Shown: piece after piece, positions 11,701 to 24,865 of the stretch
Position numbering within the stretch: the stretch's first letter is position 1
How the letters are laid out: each line of letters opens with the position of its first letter
From: Celoporthe dispersa
Lineage: Eukaryota; Ascomycota; Sordariomycetes; Diaporthales; Cryphonectriaceae
Assembly: GCA_016584495.1 (NCBI GenBank)
Contig: WAID01000009.1
Coordinates: 1,798,001 to 1,862,000 of the forward strand
Direction: 5' to 3'
DNA: 64,000 nt
The notes under the pieces: generated by a model
Told to the model about the DNA's origin: nothing
Databases searched by the model: none
Seen by the model: the letters and a program-made list of their open reading frames with translations, nothing else
Translations under genes and position numbers: made by a program

Positions 11701-14700
11701 CATGCTTGAGTTCGAGAATTTGCGCTTCGAGAAAATGCTCCCATGGCAGATAATTGATGTTGGACACCGTTGCCCAGTCTAGGATTCTCCTTCGTAGAAG
11801 CTCAAGTGTCTCGACTGTAGCCTTGATTTCCTCCTCCATATCGGTGTTCTGATTGCGAGGATCGTCCAGCTTATGAAAGATGAGGCCTGCAAGAGACAAT
11901 CCGTAGAACAACATAACCGATCGAGTATTGCGCGCTAAGCCTTGTTAGAATACCATATCGGAGCTCAAATTGCTTCTGCTATACCCCGAGAATTTTCCAG
12001 AACAAGACAGCAGTGTTGCACCGCTAAAGAAGGTGTGGGGGGACTCACCAGACCATAAGAGTTGTTCGTTGGCGACACAGCGTTTTCCCATCTGGACTGC
12101 TCTGTCGTAGTGCCCAAAGAGGAACAGCGGGATCAGTTCTAGGGTTTCATACCAAGTGACGGAACGCTGGCCATTCTTCGCATTCGCGTCCAGCCACGAC
12201 TTGTATGAAGCGGAGTTGTGACTGTTCTGTGTGTCATCCATCACCTGTTCCGCAATAGCAACTCGTGTCTTCCCCTGCAGAGCCCGGCAGACCTGCCGAA
12301 GTGCAATGAGAAGCGTCCCACCACGCGTGTCTTGATGCCAATTTGGGATGTCCTCGCAGCCATATTGGCAGAATGCCTCCAAGTCCGCGCAGTTCTCGCT
12401 GGCAAAAAATTTTAACTGGCCGAGCAAACCGAAACTGAGGATGGTGGACGTGCGGTCTCCTGCAACGGTAGCATATTCGACAGCAGCCTCAACCTGACTC
12501 ACAGCGACGCTCAAAGGCATCTGAACGTGACCAACGAGAAAGGAATACAACATGTAGCCTCGGGCCATAGAAAAGGCGTCTCGGTACTTATCCAGAAGGT
12601 CCAGGGAAATGGAGCCCAATTCAATGGTCAGTTCCGCCATGCTGAACCTGGAGAGGGCGATCATGGCAATATGTAAGAATGCCATACCGCTGCTTGGGAA
12701 CGCTCCACGGCTCAAATGAACGTCCACCATCACGAGGGAGAGATGGAAGAACATGACACAATCGCTCCACCAGGCTGCGCTGATGGCATCCGCAAGCACG
12801 GCTCCGATGGATGCCAAATTCGGATCGTCCGTGTGGGGCGGGTTGACGATCTCGTTTCGCTCCAAAGACCGGATCTCGACAATTATCCTCTCAAATTCGG
12901 CATCACACTTCTCCCAAGTCGGATGCTCGTCAAAAGACACGTCGAGGTCCTTGAGACATTGTACGAGACACCTCAAGGCCTCTTCGGCGTCGCCTGCCTG
13001 GGAGAATATCCTAGATTGCAGAACAGAAGCTGGTGCCTTGTCGAATGCAGTTCTCGCTACGCAATGGTCAGTCAAAGGTGAAGGGGAGACTACAACTCTG
13101 CCCTCGAGCGACCTACCTGACATGAAGATAGTTCCCAGCAAGGCATTAGCCGCGCCGTGGTTGCCCATGTCTTAACAGCTGCCAGTTAGTACTGTGCGAA
13201 TCAGAGGATCTCAGCATAAACTGCGGGACGTCTTACAGAGATAACACTCCGCAGCACGGAGATATAGTTGACTTGTCTCCTCGTACGAGACATCCTCTGC
13301 GCCGTCGTTCCAAGGATTTGGTTGAAGGAGCGCAACGGCGTTGGTGTAAAACTTGGCGGCAGTCGGTCTCGCACCGCGCTCCGTGCTGATCTTTGCACAG
13401 TCAAAAAGAAGCTGGCGATAGGGTCTTCGGACCTGCACGCGCTGCCGTATGATGTCGACGGATTCGCAGATATGCGATGCGATGTTCTCCTTTGTCTTGC
13501 CGTCCTCCGTGTAGTATTTCATGAGGACCTGGGCGATTACAAAGTGCATCTTCCGCGCATCACAAATTTTCAGCTGGCTAGCGGCTTGTATGTATCGATC
13601 ATGCGCGAAGCGAAAGCGGTCATCAGTCTCGCTCGGTACGAGTACCAAGGCCTGGATCGCTGCCTGCAGTCCCGCCACCGCCTCTTGCTGTTTGTAAGGA
13701 CGATGTATGTGCTCCAATGGCGAAGAGGCACACGTATCTTGACACTCACCCCTGAGGAGATGACAGATGAGATCTATGGAACTTTTGTGTCAGAAAACGC
13801 TAGCCACTATAACAGGCGAGGCGCCGGCGCTGAAGAAGAGAATTCTCTACGAAGGGACGATCAAGAATTTAAGTCCAGCGAGAGCCGAGGAAGAGACAAG
13901 ACACTCCTTCGGGCTTTGTTAAAACTTGATACACAGGGTCAAGACATACCGAAGGAGAATGAGTGACCAAGAAGAGCGGCCCATCCAAGTAGACACTTCG
14001 AGGGCCTCTGGCAGTTCGCTAAGACGCCGTGTAATGAAGTTTGTGTCGAGCACATCATAGTTCTGCTCACCCTGGAACTCCTCAAACAGCTTGTCAAGGT
14101 CGTAAACCCACTGACTCGATTTGTAATCGTAAGAGATGCATCGCTTGCTGTGACAGGCAGAGAGCATCTCACGTATGTAGAAGGGGTTGCCGCCGGATTT
14201 TGACTGAATCACCAAAGCCAAGGGAAGAATGTCCTCCTTTGGTTTCGACAGCGTTGCCGAGACATATTGGATAATCTCGTCTTCTCCTAGGGGGGAGAGC
14301 GGAATACGGGTGACGATTGGTCCTCCTCTGGGTTGATCTTCGAACTCGAGTGGGCATATTATGTTCTGGACCTTTTGAGGAGACAACTCTTCCGGGCGAT
14401 ACGTCATGACGATGACCATCTTGAGCCTTGCGCTGATGATTTGAGTAATGAGTTCCAGCGACTCGTCGTCCCTGGGTCAATGTCAATTAACTGTCCTCTT
14501 GGCCCGGATTATGAAGCCCACAAAACACATCGGAAGGAGAATTGATGCCTCAACAGCTCTCACTGGAGACACAAAAGATTACTCACGCAAAATGAAGATC
14601 TTCAAGCACGAAGCAGACGAATTTGTGGTGCGCAAACATCCTGAGAACGTCGAGGAAGGTGTTCATCATCCTGATCGATTTGGTCGACGCGCCAGTCCGT

Positions 14701-16969
14701 AAGAAATCCTGTGAGCTCGTAGTCGACACAACGGAACCACGGTAGGAGGATGAAGGCGGAGTAGACGTTCCTCCCGGGGAGGAGCCCCTACGCTTGACCG
14801 CCCCGGGCACCCTGTTCCTCGTCTGCACGGTTGATCCTGACGCATTGGACATGCTCCTGGCGATGCTCGTGTCTACAGGACCGATGAGGAATTCCGGGAG
14901 GTTGAGCACCTGGTGCAGCATCGGCCAAACTGGCCGGATATATTGCTTAAGGGCTTGGTGGAACAGCGTCTCGGTGTTGCGCTCGCCCCAGACCTGGCGG
15001 AACAGGGAAGAAAGTAACTTGAGAAGGGGTCCGAACGCCATTCTCCTGGCCGTGTCGAACTTAGCGGTGGCACAGTATCCGCTCCTCCTCGAGTCCGCGA
15101 GCACAGACTGCACCAGACAACTCTTTCCTAGACCACCTGCGCCCTCGATGGTGACAATCTCGCAATAACCTCGTCGGCGGAACTTGGCGCTGCCTAACTG
15201 TCTGGAGAGACTAGATGAGGAATCCGTTGTAGGCGTAAAACGCGAGTCCTGCTCTTCGCCGAGGCTGTTCACCAGACTCCTCGTTTCAAGCGATATGGAC
15301 TGATGCCGATCCCAAGGCTTCGCTGATGTGCGGCTCGGTGTGATCAGATCTCCCGGTAGGCCTGGGGAGTCGGTTGAGTATATGGACGACGGGATCATAC
15401 TGCTGCGAGACCTTGGATCAGAGCCGATAGTAGCAGTATAAGAGCCGCTTTGCCTGTTTCCGCCGGCCTCTGAGCTGCCTCCATCGCTCGCAGACAAGTC
15501 CGCAGCGTCCAGCAACTCGTTCGATAGACCTGATCCGTCCGAAAACCTATTTGTCTGACCTCGCTGGGTCATGGCATGAGACTTGGCAACCCGCTCAATG
15601 ACCTTCAGGAGTTCCGCCCGCTCCTTTTGCCGCCCGATCATCATCGAAGGGAGCAGGAAGAAGGAGCTGACATCTCGAGACGCAATACGCCACTCCTTGA
15701 GCGCCTGCCAGTTGCCATCACACAGAAACTCCTGTACCTTCACCAAGTCGTACCTCAGGCCGCTTATGGAGTGATACCGGTCTCCGACGTTCTTCGCGGT
15801 GCACTTCTGGATAACCCTCCCAAGCACATCAGGGACGTCAAGCCGGATCGTCGACACGTTCGGGATCCTCTTGCCCAGCACTCCCTGTACGATGTCCAGC
15901 GGGTCATCTCCGTCGAAAAGCGGACTCTGCGTCAATAGTATCCAGAACAGAACGCCCAAGGAGTAGATGTCGGTCCGCGCGTCTGGCTCGGCGGGCATTC
16001 GTCCCGTCTGCTCCGGGCTGATATACAGTAATTTGTTCTTGGCCCCAATCTCCTTCGACAAGCTGGACCAGCCCGTGCTTGTCAGGCCGTGCTCAAAAGA
16101 CCGCAGTCCGGACCCGACGGTCACCAGCTTGACTTTGCCCGTCTCCTCATTGAAGTGGAAAGAATCGCCTCGGATCTCGCCGTGTATGACACCCACGCCA
16201 TGATGTATCATTTCAAGGCACTCCGTCGCGCCGATGGCGAAGTCCAGGAACAGGTTCAGACTGATTGGGGTCTCGAGCCGTGGAACGCGGATGTCGGCAA
16301 CCCATCTATCCTCAACCTTGCGAGCATTGTAGAACGCTGGCCCCATGTTCATGATCTTGGGAAGGAGATTGTGGCCGGGGGAGTGGTATATCGCAACGAT
16401 GATCTGGGCCCGATCTCCCGGCGCGGGGGCGAGCCTTATCAGGTCCAAAGGCTGCGGTATGTGTTCTCGGTTGGGGTCTGCAGTAGCTACCAAGTTCTTC
16501 ATGATATGGAAGACCCTCTCTTCTCGCAGGACATGGTAGGACACCTTTGCGATCACTGGCTCCTCCACCACTGCTCCGACGGAGGAGTCGTCGCCGCCAG
16601 CACTAGCTTCACTAAACGATCCATTCGATAATGACGAGGGCGGCGGTTCGGACGGTGAGACCCGGGTCGAGCTCGAAGCGTTCGAAAAGCCTCTGACAGC
16701 GGACGACGGGCTGGTACCATGTTGGCTTGAATATCGGGGTGCAAAACGTATTCCGCTGATGTGCCTGCTCACACAAACCAGACGACTGTCAGAATTGTCC
16801 ACAAGGTCACAGCCCAAGGATGCGCCTACCAGTTGTCGTAGCTAGAATGTGCAGGAGGTATTGTCTCGTCCCAAGAGTACCCTGCGATCTGGGAGAGCCG
16901 CTCGAAGATGCGCGATGGGGGGTCGAGCGCCGAGTCCAGCAGGTCGTCCTGGATGGCCGACCCGTCCAT
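8786..16969 (-). CDS. Group X hybrid histidine kinase (pseudokinase-ATPase-GAF-HisKA-HATPase-REC)
   Basis: Eight exons: 16969-16830, 16764-14587, 14471-13950, 13773-13237, 13170-13117, 13056-12049, 11934-9437 and 9292-8786; about 2,480 residues once one indel is allowed for. Order: a Ser/Thr-kinase-like domain (about 100-370), a long Ser-rich linker, an AAA-type ATPase with P-loop G-A-G-G-L-G-K-S (about 588), a helical TPR-like region, GAF, HisKA with H-box S-H-E-L-R-T-P (His about 1939), HATPase with G-L-G-L-S, and a receiver with phospho-acceptor Asp about 2261 (D-V-Q-M-P-V-M-D). This is the group X architecture of Candida Chk1 and S. pombe Mak2/Mak3, which feed stress signals into the HPt-response regulator phosphorelay. 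The kinase-like domain has H-G-E instead of HRD and no DFG. One extra C in CCC near 14003-14005 breaks the frame inside exon 3. An in-frame ATG at 17026 is an alternative start. Confidence 0.9.
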
Positions 16970-18948
16970 CCTGCTGGGCTGGGGGAAGAGGCAGGCCCGC
17001 GTCGGTAACGGCGTCGGCGTCGGCATGTGAGGAGTGGGAGAGCTGGAAAGTTGAGAGACACACAACCTCAGCTGTCGTGACCTGGTCTCAGCCCGCTTGG
17101 ACACATGGTTCGCTGGACGGGAGAAAAGCAGGGAGCTCGACCGAGCACGCCGCTGGTCGGCGTTGGTGTAATGCTGCTGCTGCTGCTGCTGCTCCCTGTG
17201 ACACAGACGTACGTGTGTAGGCTGGACGAGACGTGCGTGGGTGGCGTTGGGGCTTGCAGCAAGATCCTCAAATGTCTTGCTTTCTTCAGATCGGATGCTG
17301 CTTGGCTCCCCACACTCCAAAAAGACTTGACTGGGGCAGTTGCGTTTTGGGAGGTCGGCAGCAGCGATGAGGTAATGCCTCCCAAAATGAGGTGGTGTCT
17401 GATTCACTGAAGGACAGGGGTGGGGGGTCCTCTTCGTCCTAAATTCTAGGTTCTGAGGCAAACCTGTTTGCTACCGGAGCGGCTGGGCTTAGTGTGAGAT
17501 GTCGCCTTTACTGCATATCAGAGAATGGCAGAAGGGGATACAGGTCCAGCCCTGTAGGATTCTAGACCCAGCAGTTGGTGGGTCGTTCCACCGTGAGTAA
17601 CTGTGTTGTTTGTCTCAGGAAGTGGAGAGAGGTCAAGTCACTTGAGGAGCACAAAGTTCAAGCTGGAGACACCTCCATCTTTCTCCTCTCACATGAAAAA
17701 TTGCAGCATCTGCTGATTCTTGCACCTCTGCTCTGCAGCTAACAGCCTGGCCTGGGTGCAGCTGCAGGAGGTATCGTTTTAAAGACTTAGTGCTGCCACC
17801 TAGTCTTGCATCCTTAGGCTGGTCTGTGACTGTAGGCCTATAGATTTCTTTGGCCGTGATACTGTGGTACTTTTGAGGCCCTGCCGGGAAAAAGTGTCAA
17901 GGTGGACAGGACTGATTGGACAACAGCTGCGATTGACAGGCACATTTGTACGCATGGAGAAGATCTCTTCCATGTTCAGAGGATGATCCTTCATTCTGTG
18001 AGAATGTCTCTGTTGCCCCTTTTCACAGCACAACCCATCAGGCCAGCTCAAGAGTGCACCGAGACCCAGAAATTCCTCCATCACACTGTACAGTATTTAT
18101 TTCACATGAGGTTGGTACACCCATCATGCCCTTCCAACCAACAAGTTCGAGTGAAAACATTAGCTGTTTAGTATGAATTCATTTCGAGGGGTGGCTGTAG
18201 AGAATAAACATCCAGCAAACCACTGCGGAGCGTTCATACGACCCCACGAGTCTTTTCTCTCAGAAAGCTGCACAACCGCTACTCGCGATACAGTTTCAAG
18301 TCGTCGGATGCGATGCGCACAAGAGCGGCGCAAGCCGGTCGTGCCGCAATCCCAGTGTCGCTTAATTTGCCCTTTCCCTCCGCTTTTGCTTATTTATTTC
18401 AGATTTTTTTCTTCCTATGACATCAGCGGCTGTTGCAGGTGGGAATCGTCCCAAGCTCAGTGAAGCTTGGTCCCTGGACTCGGCTGTTTCAGGCGGCGGA
18501 GACGTGGAAGAAAATGCTTCTAGAAGACTGCCCACAGTTGAGCTTCACACTTTAGAGGGGCACAGAATTTTGCAAGGATGCAGATGAGATGGGGAGGCTG
18601 CGGCTGGTGATTGCTATAAAGACAAGCAAAAAAGAATATCTATGTCTATCGAATCCTTAGGTCTGTATATACCCAGGACCGGCGGGGCGGTCATGCCTGT
18701 ATCTCTCTACCACTCCTCTTGTTTCTCCGTCTTGTCCGTCTTCTGTGTGCTCGACAATGGGTTGTTTATGCCATGGACGCGGATCTTTCCATGCCGTCTA
18801 GCCGGATAATGGCAGCCGCAAAAATCTTCTCATCAGAAATGTCAAAAGAATCATCCATCTTTAATTCCCATGCAACTCCTAGCCCGAATCAACCTTGCCT
18901 GCCTTGCCTGCCCTTCATCATACGTGCGCTCAAAGTCTCTCGTTTGCC
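16970..18948. other. Intergenic: kinase promoter and mutase 3' flank
   Basis: About 2 kb without a recognisable gene on either strand. It includes a (CTG)n run at about 17171-17193 in the likely leader of the kinase gene. Short open frames here have no conserved character. Confidence 0.6.
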
Positions 18949-20807
18949 TTAGTTCAGACGTCGCTCCGTGTTGGAACGGGTGTTGACGAAGTCAGGGTAG
19001 TTGAGCGTCAGCTCAACAGCACCGTTGACAATGTGGTCGGCGGCCTCAACACCAGCATGAAAGAGTGGTCCTGGTTGCCGACCTCGTACTTCCAGCTGCC
19101 GAAGCGGCCACGGGAGTAGATGTCCTTGGCCTGCAGCTTGGGAGGAGCTCCGCCAGCACGCCGTTGCGCTCAAGGGCGGGTGTGGGGTAGCCGTGGTAGA
19201 ACTTGCGGTGGTAGGTAGAGACGATCTCATCCTCGGGCATGATCATCTCGGTGTTGATGAGACCCTGGATGCAGTCCTTGAGCAGGTTCTCCTCGTCCAC
19301 GGGCTTCATGGTGGACTGGGACACCTCCAGCATGATGGACCAGTAAGGACCCTCCTTGGCCTCCGTGGAGTCGGCCTTGCTGCCGTTGGCCTTGTAGAGG
19401 GTAGGCAGCTTGACGTCCTTCTGGGGCTGGTTGTAAGGAGAGTAGTTGGAGAAGATGGTGGCACGGTAGAAGGGGCAGTTGTCCTCAGGGAAGTACAGCT
19501 AGAGTCATTTGCACGTCAGCCGTCATTCGCCGTGGCAGGGCACGTGGGACGTGAGATCAACTTACCCAGCACTTGTCACCAATGCGGTCGGGGCGACCTC
19601 CACGGAGACCAACGCCAATGACGTGGGTAGAGGAGAAGTACAGACCCTTGGAGATCTTGACAAGCTCCTCGTCGCCCATCTTCTCGACGAGCTGGTCTGC
19701 GTTCATGGTGGAGATGAGCTTCTTGTAGCCGATCTTGCTACCGTCGCCCATGTGCACGATCTTCTTCTCAGCATCCACCTTGGTGACCGCGCCCTTCTTG
19801 CCGAAGCGCTTCTTCTCCTCCGGCAGAGTGTTGGCAACGGCGATCCAGATACCACCGGTACCGTCGCGGGCGGGGAAACGGAACGTGGCGTTGGGGCCCC
19901 AGTTACCGGCAGTCTTGTTGAGGATGATGTTCTTGGCGATGAGCTTGACATTGGGAGCAGCGACACGCTCGCCGAGCCAGTCAGAGGCCATCTTGACATC
20001 TCGTTAGCCTCACCATGTCAGACCCAATGCCAGCGCAGGACTGTGACGTACCTTGGTGGTGGGCACAGCCCAGACCTTGTAGTTGTACGGGCGCATGAAG
20101 ATGTTCGCGAGGTGGTCACCCATCTGTCGGACAATCCACTCATCAAAGTTCTTGGGCTTGGACTTGGTGAGGGCAGCCTCTTGAGCGGCGTCAATGAGAC
20201 CCTCGATGGCTGCGACCTGATCCTCCTTTGGCAGCATGGAGACGTTGTTCTGGAAAGGGTAGGGGACCCAGAGGCCCTTGTAGCGGACGTAGGAGATACG
20301 CTGGTGGTTGAACCAGTCGTCCTCCTTGGGCAGGGCCTCGTCAAGGCAGTCATCGAAGTACTTGTAGTGGGAGAAGATGACGTGACCGCCGACATCGTAC
20401 AACTATCGAATTCCCATGCTGTTAGTCTGGCTGCCATCACTGAGACCTAGAGGACATCTGTTGGGTTGGCAGCAACTTACGAAACCCTCAGGAGTGACAT
20501 CTGTAGCGGCAAGACCACCCGCCTTCTCGCTCGAGTCCACAATCAGCCACGAGGGACCGTTCTGACAATCATACACGTGTTAGTCTGCAGAACATCGGGC
20601 GAGACAGAGCTCAGCAGTGCCAGTGGGCAATACATACGACCTGGTTGAGGCGCTTGGCAGCACCCAGACCCGTTGGGCCCATACCAATAACGAGAACATC
20701 GACGTTGCTGTGCAATTGGCACCGTAAGTAAACGTGACGGGGACTTCTGGAGCTGCACCGAGCAGTGAGCTGGCACTGGGAGGTCGGTGAACGTACACGT
20801 CAGCCAT
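18949..20807 (-). CDS. glfA: UDP-galactopyranose mutase
   Basis: Six exons: 20807-20797 (11 bases), 20707-20638, 20561-20481, 20402-20052, 19991-19566 and 19498-18949; 496 residues after indel correction. The FAD-binding motif G-M-G-P-T-G-L-G is at 12-19, followed by the Y-D-V-G-G-H-V-I-F-S-H region and the R-F-P-A-R-D-G-T-G-G-I-W segment typical of eukaryotic mutases. The flavoenzyme interconverts UDP-galactopyranose and UDP-galactofuranose in the cytosol, the source of galactofuranose in fungal wall galactomannan and glycans. The last exon needs two single-base insertions to read through: one C in CCC at 19140-19142 and one G in GG at 19052-19053. The C-terminus ends soon after the conserved Y-P-D-F-V-N block, a little shorter than the Aspergillus enzyme. 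It is divergent from the transporter at 24866. Confidence 0.93.
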
Positions 20808-23800
20808 TGTGAGTTCTTGAACAGGGTAAACTCGACGTGGTGTGGTAGGCAGGAGGAGCTGTTTTGGTTCTGTTGTTCGCGACGGTTCAGCACGAAGACA
20901 GGCAGGCGTGTTGGTGGCTTTGGGACAAGAGTCTAAGGTCGAAGGTAAGAAAACAGATCGCAAGAACAGACCAAGGTGGCGGAAGACGGCAGAAAGATAA
21001 TAACAATCCCTCTGGAGCTTCGAGCTGGCTGTTGGTCACTGATCGCTCAGGGGTCTGTCCTTTCTCCCCCAGACCGTGGCCGTGCTCTTCTTGGAGGGGT
21101 TCTCCTTTTTTTTTTTTTTTTCTTCGCCTGAACCACAAGACATCGGTAAAATGAATGGAATGCAGGGATCAGGTAGGGGGTCCCCCACCCACAGACCACG
21201 CTAAATTCTGTAGGCGGGCGGCCCTGGGCAGCTCGAGGGCTGGAATGACAGGGGCCACGGGCTTGAAACAGGTTCAACTGCTGGCAATGCAGCGGTGGAC
21301 ATCAAGTGGGTGGCGCTCGTGGGCCCTCGTGTTAGTAAATATAGTGGGTCGCGAACGGCATAAGGGCCAGCTGGCTCTGTACATGGATCTTTCAAACCGC
21401 AGCACTGCTGATGGTGGGATGGCGGTGACAAGACTGTTTCGAGAGCTTTTTTTGGTTCTTCCACACTACCTGTTGAGATCACTTTGTGATAGGCCTACAT
21501 GAGAAACAACCTACTATGGCAGGTGTCCTGATTGGCGCTGAGTGACAGGCTGGCAGGCAGAGTAGGTTTTCGCTTAATCTTTCTTTACTTTTTCCTGGTC
21601 TTCTTTTTTTTTCCTTCCCATCTGTGTTTATCCCACCCCTCTCGTCTCCGTCTTGTACGATGCTCTGGCTAGGCTTAGCTGCATTCGGCATGTCTGCTGC
21701 CGTACGAGCTCAGCATCTTGCATGCGCCTCTGCCCAGTGCAACGAGACACTACATCGCTTGGTTTTGGTTCTTTTTTTTTTCTTCATGTGGTAGCTGTCT
21801 CGGGTAGCATCTCTCTGATATGGTCGATTCCGGTGGTGACATGAAAATTCCTCCACGAGACAGGTGGTCATGATCTGACATCCTAGTGGTGGATGGTCCC
21901 CCACCCTCACGGACCAACCTCACCATCACATAGTTGTGTAATCATAGTAAAACGACGGCTGGCGGAACACATCACATACAGGTAAATCAGCACTGTCTAA
22001 AAATACAGCGATGATCCGGGGGCCCTTCACAAAGTGGCAGAGGGCGTGCACGGGAGGATGTTCGGGAGGCGGCGGAAGCCAATAGCTTGCTGCAGGGTGA
22101 CGAGTGTCTAATTTCCAGACGGTTGAGTTGTCTTCCGCCACCGACTGTCGAGCCGTTGATTGGACTCAGGTCCGGCTTGTCCATCTTTAAAGTGTAACCT
22201 CTGCTACTAGTCCCCGGTACGTGTAATTTCCTATAAAATGAGCGATGCATGTGGTAATCTATCCAGTTATCTTGACCACAACCACGGCGTGCTCGTGCTC
22301 AATACGTGCGCCGTGGAGGGGGCCCAGGACGCGACAGACCATGTCCACGGATTGATCACCTTGCAGCCTTGCTATGAAGCTGGCTTGGATCTCGCACCTG
22401 GCCTTTCCGCTTACTACAGGTCTTGCATCTGGTGATAGCCTCACAGAGGAAGCTGGTCGCAGGTGACATAACGTCCTGCTGTCGAAAGCAGAAGGAAAAT
22501 TAGCATGTGTTATGCTTTTTTTTGTTGACTGCAGATCCTTTGACTTGCTGATCCCGTTTCACCATGGTGGGATCAGCACTTGATTAATACCGAAGGTAAA
22601 TCTGTATGGTAGATTCATTGACCGTATTTGGGTAGGATTGCCGTGATTAATCTCTTCTGGCAGCGATGCGGCTCTTGTGTCCCTAGCTTTTTTTTTTTTT
22701 TTTTTTTTGTTTTCATGAAAGAAAAACTTCGGCAGCACCCTACCTGGGCATCGTCTTGGCCAAGGCCGAGAGGATATTCTGATGAGGAAGAGCAACGCTA
22801 GGTCGCACTCAGATGAGCGCTTCACGTAAGTTGGTACTATGTAAGTAGTCAAAGCATCTGAGTCCGCTTTTTCTTCGGCGGGTTCCAATTTGCCATGATG
22901 CAGGCGTGAAAGACCTTAAATGAGAGCCTCACGGCCGACTACTGCATACCATAGTGGTATGGACTACTGCTTAATTAGCCGAGCCGTGGTTTGAGATAGA
23001 ACGTGCACTACGGGATGGCCAGTGACTTCCATGACTCGGGCAGCTTTAGTCCGGCACCATCCAGTCCACACACCCTCTACGGCGGCGATATTGGGGGGTT
23101 CTATTTATATGATGCTACTCCGTAGCGGACGTTTGGTCTACGCTACAACGCAAGTATCCTGCGCCATAGAATAAAAAAAAAAGTCTTACACAGAAATCCC
23201 CCCTTTCCGCGAATCAGTGAGGGAGGACAGAAGGCCATAGGATAGGAATGAAGTCTGAGAATGTCCTCGTCCCGGATTTCGTGCAAGAATGGTCTGGTAA
23301 TAATCAATCAGCATAGTGCACCTGCTCGAGAACACGTGGGCAGTGGTTGACCCATGGAAGATCTGTTCCAACGAGCTGGCAACCCAGGTCAGGGTCCCGC
23401 TGGCCTTGGCAGCGCGGTAATCTAGCAGCTATGCACGGTCCTATACAGCAGTAGGGCACAGGGCCTTGAGAGACACTGTGTACGGAGTAGAACAAGACTC
23501 CAGCTTCCTACGTACTTAAGTAAGGATGCCATTCAACTGCCGGCTTGTTCCGTCCTACGAGTGCCGCTCACCGCACGGGAATAACCCAGCAGTCAGCATG
23601 CAGACGTCAGTTTGCATCATCTTGCCTTGGCATATACATGTCGAGATTTCCGAGCCGATACGCGCACCAGAAGTGCTGGGACGCGCACACAATAAGGCCT
23701 GGAGGGTAAAATTGCTTCCTCAACCGACGTCACTTTGTACTAGTGCTGCTGTCAAAAAAGAAAGAGAAGGAAAAATAAATGGCGTACATGACTCGAAAGC

Positions 23801-24865
23801 TCTGATCAGAACCTGGAGGGAATATCACCGTCACAAAGAAAAGCGGCACAACGGGAGCGATTTTGGGACGAGGTTGGAAGGAGAAAAAAAATTTCGCCTT
23901 GCCAGATAGAGTCTTGACAATGAATTTCTAGGAGGAAGTCGTCGTCACCCTGAAGAGAATTTCAAGTACCGCGGTACACACCGCCTACCTAGACTCTGTT
24001 GGCGTCCCGCCTGGAAGGAAGGTACTAACTATGCTCTGGGTGATGGTCACTGCGTATAACAAATTGTACACCTGAATGCTTTTGGAATAAGCTATGAATA
24101 CAAAAAAAGAAAGAGAGAAGAGGGGGGAAAAAAGCACTGGAGATTACAGCCCACCAGCCACATGCTATAGTGTCTCATGGCTCGTCAAGGTGAAGCGCGC
24201 GCTGGATGGTTGCGAGAGGTGCCAATTTAATTCGGGCAAGAATCTGGCGAAACCCTGCAGCCCCTATTTCCTGGAGGTCGCCCCATTTGCCATCCCCCCT
24301 TATCGCCGCATCGTTCATATCGCTGCCAGGTTCAGGTACTTTACAGATGGGTCAGCCTTGGCACTGCCAACTCCCAGCTAATGAACTACCCCGACAGCGA
24401 ATTGGGACCTGGTCGATTTTCCTCCCACTACGACCACGACCGCTCATCCTCCTTTTCTTCCCCCCTCCCTCTTGCCCTGTCAGACACAGCGATTAGCATA
24501 GCCCCGGTAGCCACTGCATATACCCGGTTCAAGGTCCGTCCTCCTCATAAGCGAAAGACCACCAGACGGCCTGAACTTTCTTTTCCTCTTTTCACACGGC
24601 CCTATCTTCCTTCGTCTCAGGTTTGCGTGGCCTTGGCCTACCTACTCTTAAAAACAACCACCACGATCGCACAAAGCAATCGCACCAGCAAACTGTCCAC
24701 TCGTTAATCCAGTTTCTTCTTCTCTTCTTTTTCTTCTTCTTCCTCCCCCCCTCAAGCCCTCCATTGCGACGAGGTCTCCTGCACTCTGCACTGGCAACAC
24801 GCTGGGCACTTCTCTAACCCCTACTTAATCTTTCTTGTTCCTTTGAACTCCCAACATCACACAAA
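20808..24865. other. Large divergent intergenic region (about 4.1 kb)
   Basis: Lies between the divergent mutase and transporter genes. No conserved frame was recognised. It contains poly-T tracts (21107-21122, 22687-22708), AT-richer blocks around 21590-21620 and 22500-22720, and a pyrimidine-rich stretch just upstream of the transporter (24715-24760). It may hold promoters, long leaders or non-coding RNA, but nothing in the sequence decides this. Confidence 0.55.

Noticed and set aside
14000..14010. Programmed +1 frameshifting in the histidine kinase
   Set aside because: Similar one-base shifts of both signs occur in nine other unrelated genes at short homopolymers, so assembly error is far simpler.
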